Source: Channallabes apus (taxonomy: Eukaryota > Chordata > Actinopteri > Siluriformes > Clariidae). Taken from it: a stretch of 64,000 nucleotides of DNA. The stretch is taken from NCBI GenBank assembly GCA_030522415.1, contig CM060109.1, positions 22,306,661 through 22,370,660 of the forward strand. Reading direction: 5' to 3'. The position numbers and the translations under genes are program-made. Shown piece after piece: positions 60,000 to 64,000 of the stretch (position 1 is its first letter; each line of letters starts with the position of its first letter). The notes under the pieces were generated by a model. That model was given only the letters and a program-made list of their open reading frames with translations, made no database searches and was not told the origin of the DNA.

Positions 60000-60680
60000 C
60001 TCCCACTCTTTCCTCTTCTGTCATCCTCAGGTCCCTGTCTCATCCTCAGCATTCAGCCCTTTGTCTTGCTGTCACTGCACTGCCCCTCTCTCGACTCCCT
60101 GCTCATCCCCACGTCCCTGTCTCACTCTCAGCTCATTGTTCTTTCACATCTGTTTCTCACCTTAGGTTCCCTGTCTCACTCTCAGCCTTTGATCACTGTC
60201 AGATTTCTGTCTCGTGCTTAAACCCTTGACTTGCCCCTTATTTCTCAGACTAACCCCACAGCTTCTTGTCTTATTGTCAGTTCTCTATCAAATCATCAGC
60301 CCTTGCCTTACCTTCACCTGTCTCATCCTTGGCTTATGCTTGAATGTCTTTGAATCCTGAATGTCTTCTTTGTCTCTAGCTCACTGTCTCACTCAGTGCT
60401 CCTTGCCACACCCTTTGCCTGCACATCTCATCCTCTGCTTTCCTATTCAACCTTACTGTCTCTTCATGTCTCAAACTTGGCTCGTCCTCTCAATCGAGCA
60501 CACTGTATCAGGTTCAGCTTCATGTTTCGCTGCCGGTTCTCTGTCTCTCCCTTATCTCCCTGTCTCACCTGGAGCTTTTCTCCCTCGGCCTTCTATCTCA
60601 CCAATTCCGTTTCACCCTGAAGTTCCTTTCTTATCCTCAGCTTTCCTTCTCAACCCCTGTCCCCCGTCTCTCTTTTAAGG
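60000..60680. repeat. Degenerate pyrimidine-rich minisatellite
   Basis: A CT-rich stretch contains many imperfect units around ccctgtctcactctcagc, spaced roughly 25-40 bp (for example near 60035, 60117 and 60169). The units have diverged so far that their borders are unclear. The apparent reading frames are by-products of the composition. Confidence 0.65.
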
Positions 60681-63587
60681 CCCCATGAGACTCTAGCTCT
60701 AATCAAGCACATGCTCCTATCAGAGCCAACATGACCTTTCAGGTGCTGGCACTTTCTGGCATGACCTTTTAGAGTGAATAGCTGAGCAGGACGCCGGGAC
60801 TAATGCGCACAGTAATGGAGGATAATGTGAACCGCTGCTCAGGGCTGTGCATTCTCTATGTGTGAGAGTCCCACTTATCCATTGCTTCTCTCAGCAACAC
60901 AGTCATACAATAATGTTCTAGGGCTACAAACTGTTCTCTGTTTCCATCAGTATGTGTCTTTCTCATTCTTACAGTCTCTGTCTATCCCTCTCTTTTTACG
61001 CATGAACACACCTGCTTATCTTTACTTTATAACTGTTTCTCTTTTCCCCCTTATGTGCCGTTTGTTTTTCCAAAAATGTAATCCCTGATTCTTTTTTTTT
61101 TTTTTAGTTTTTGCTCATTTCTACTCTGCAGGGACTTAAGTTAGATAACGGCATTAACTGTTATTTATGATGTGCAGGCTGTGCACTTTTAATACCATAT
61201 ATATATATAAGTTTGTGGATGCACAATCATATACACATTCATATACACACGAGCTCACCCAAAGTTCAAGCGAGACACCGATGCTGCCCGACCAGTCATC
61301 CAGAAAATGGTGCGTGTTACACATGCTCGAGCAAACTGCCATTTCTTATTTTCGTACCCCGACTCAGTCTCAAAGAGTAATCCAATCATATCAGGTCAGA
61401 ATTGGGCCATCAAACCCTTACATGTAGCTCAGCTATGAGCTTTCATTTTTATAGAGTTTGAAATAAGGCTGTATCATAAAATGAAAAAAAAAAAAAAAAA
61501 AGTGCCTTCAAGCGTCATAAAGAAAATAGGAGCACGGGTTTCAAATACAGAGCATTTATTTATTTATTTTTAAATGACAGCATTTCCAAACTGTAAACGG
61601 ATGAGAGCAGCTGTAGATACTGCTAAAAAAATAAAAAGCCATATGTTTCTAATTGCAAATGGAACAATTTCAGTAAACTAACTTGAAGATATACAGTATA
61701 CAGTAGCGACTGGCTGCGTTCAACCTGGCAGGTAGAACTTACAATTAAGCGCAGCCCATAGTAATTAATGTGTCCTTGTTGTCGCTGCTTCTGTGCGTAA
61801 AGCCGCAGTGCAGATGGGACCTCAGCTGGGCCCCTGTTCTTAAGCAAAAGTAAATAAAGTGATGCACAAAGAGAGGCTGCAAACAATGAATGCCGGTTCT
61901 GTTAAAACCAACACGATCCGCGTAACATATCTAGAGCACTAGGATGGAGTGGTATGAGACCGATCTCCCGCTGCTCAATTCCCCGCATGAAGCTGGGGTT
62001 TGATGACAGGCCCACTGAGCGACGAATGAGAGAGAGAACGAGCGAGAGAGGGGGGGCGCAGAGAAAATAGGAGAATGAGAGAGTGAGAGAGGGAGCTAAA
62101 GAGGCTGTGGGTTGAATGCCTACGGGAAATGGCCCGCCGATGTGCTTATATTACACTGACTTTAGATTCATCTTGGAGATTGAAGCCGATTCCCTAGGGA
62201 AATGATGTCTGCCTGTGCGTGGGGCATCTCGTCTTCGATTCCAGCTACGGAGAAGAGCTGCGGGGTACTTAGTGAGAAAAGAGCAGTGGGTGTGTGTTTT
62301 AGAATGGGAGCTAAAGCAGGCCTATGTTCCCCATTCACCTGGCCAATATCGAGGTTATTACTCAATATGTTGAGGCTGTGTAAAGCGGGCTGCGACAAGG
62401 ACTCTATTATGTCATCAGAAAGAAGGGATCAGTGGAGGACAGAGCAAGAAAGGAGGAGTGGAAGAGTACCTGCTCGCAAGAGTGCAATTCTTTACAGCTA
62501 ATTAAAGCTTCCCTTTGAGGGGCAGGGCTGTGGAACAAAGGGAGAAAAGAATAGAGGAAGAGAGAGAGAGAAGAAAATATCACAGCCTTTTGAACCAGAC
62601 TGCAGTCACTGAAGCAAAAGGGATGGTGTTCTACACCCCCAGTCCGTGCTCTTTGTTTCTCTTCTTTCTTTCTTTTTTTCCCTCTCATTTCTCTTCTTTC
62701 CTTGTCTAATGTAATGAGCACGTAATTGTTTTGCGCATAGGAACACATGTGGGTGTCTGTGGTGTGTGTTATATGGTTAAGTGAAAATCCGAAGCTTTTC
62801 ACTTGAGGTTGCTCAGTCAGTGCAGTGACTGTGCTGTGTGGGTAAATGGAGCGAAGAACAGACAGCAAAGTCTTTAGCACACATTGAATTACTGGCATGT
62901 CACACACACACAAAACACACACACATGCACACACAAACATAGTCACAGTTAACAAGTCTCAGTGAGGAGTACAAGCTCCCCCTTATGGTTACATTATGTA
63001 TTTAAAGCAGGATCAGGGGTCTGTTAAAGCACATGCTCCTGAACTCTTTTATGGTCAAAACCCAGGGTACCACTTACTGTATGTTATGGCCATTTTCCTT
63101 GACAAGCTGGAGACATCATGAGAGGCCATGTTGAGTTGATGTATAAAGTATAAAAAAAAATCTATACTGTATTAATTAACGATAATAAAATATATCATTA
63201 ATAATAATATGAATAACAACAACACTATACCACCTATATCACCTCAAGGATTTTTATTTATTTTTTGGTTGTGCTGTAAAATTGTAAAACCTAAAACTGT
63301 TATTTATTAAAAGAAAAACAAATCAATGTCAAATGAAATTGGACTTTTTTCTAAACATTCCTTACATTGATAAGTAAATACATTTTCCGTGTTCAGTAAT
63401 ACCATGAGTAAAAGGAAAGTAGTTTAGATGTGGAAAAAGAAAATCAATGCTCACTAACAAGAAAAATCGTTTTGAAACAGCTCGGGTGTTCATTGTGGTC
63501 TGGCATTAAAAAATGTTTTATTTAATTTTTTTTTTATAAAAATGTAAAGATAAGCCAGATTGAAGCTGTATTTAAAGGGACCTTGAG

Positions 63588-63775
63588 TCCAGGAGACTTA
63601 GAGCATGAGATAGGATAGGGTGCCAATCTATTGCAGGGCATACACACACTCTCACATAATCATTCACACACTACAAATAATTTGGGAACGCCAGTTAGCC
63701 TAATCTGCATGTCTTTGGACTGTGGACGTAAAGCGAGAATCAAACCCTCGGCCCTGGAGGAGCTGTACAGTAGGT
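63588..63775 (-). mobile_element. tRNA-derived SINE (family 1), partial
   Basis: The blocks tccaggagacttagagc, gggtgccaatctattgc, gccagttagcctaatctgc, tgtctttggactgtgg and gagaatcaaaccctcgg match a minus-strand copy. The A-box end and the tail are missing. Confidence 0.82.
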
Positions 63776-64000
63776 CTCATTTTCCCTCATCTTTCCCGGT
63801 CTCTTATAGACTAACCCCTTTTAAAATAGTCTAATGCCTCCTCCCCTGAGTAAGGATGCCATTTTTGTGCCGGTTGAGGCTTAAACAAGCCAGTTCAGCT
63901 TTTCATCTATTGTGACCTCATATACAGTAAGCGTGTTTCTTAATTCTTCTGTTCCCTTATAGGGGCGTGGCTCAGCAGCATCTCATTTACATAGAATCAT

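Overview
The window is vertebrate DNA, most likely from a teleost fish and probably an ostariophysan such as a catfish. The evidence is spliced exons of a vertebrate receptor with GT/AG junctions, many dinucleotide microsatellites, several families of tRNA-headed SINEs with (TGAA)n tails, and many decayed Tc1/mariner elements typical of fish. The catfish assignment is an inference. There are no prokaryotic features and I found no tRNA or rRNA gene.

The only host gene I can support is on the + strand. Four internal exons (26379-26664, 29328-29514, 29654-29807, 42386-42460) encode the first Ig domain, the second Ig domain and the linker before the third Ig domain of an interleukin-1-receptor accessory protein-like synaptic receptor. 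The best match, from memory of the family, is il1rapl1a. Codon phases agree across all three internal junctions. The signal-peptide exon, third Ig domain, transmembrane segment and TIR domain lie outside the window, so everything else here is intron.

The introns are packed with transposable elements. About 14 copies of one tRNA-derived SINE are present, several with clear target-site duplications, plus three other SINE families. An RTE/BovB-like LINE (33511-35230, minus) sits inside a SINE. Tc1-like elements of several families occur near 4.7, 5.7, 31, 44, 47-48, 51, 52, 53 and 54 kb, with mariner-like copies near 18, 21-22, 36.7 and 45.6 kb and a Tigger-like remnant at 11.2 kb. A compact, young LTR retroelement occupies 57701-59575. 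It has TG...CA LTRs, a 5-bp target duplication and three substitutions between LTRs, and it carries one intact proline-rich 386-residue ORF with no recognisable gag, pol or env domain.

The most striking signal is spread over the whole non-coding sequence. By hand I count about 85 copies of TACTGTA or TACAGTA, where about 13 would be expected at roughly 40% GC. TAC(A/T)GTA is the canonical scar left when Sleeping Beauty-type Tc1 transposons excise. Two repeat families in this window have a paired copy with the heptamer and a copy with a bare TA, differing by exactly 5 bp. Overlapping strings (TACTGTACTGTACAGTA at 52666) look like repeated visits to the same TA. The intron may therefore be a dense record of past Tc1 cut-and-paste activity.

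A second point concerns splicing. The Ig1 exon has a (TG)n tract of about 75 nt in place of a polypyrimidine tract and a (CA)n tract of about 110 nt just after its donor. The two are complementary and could fold the exon into a loop.
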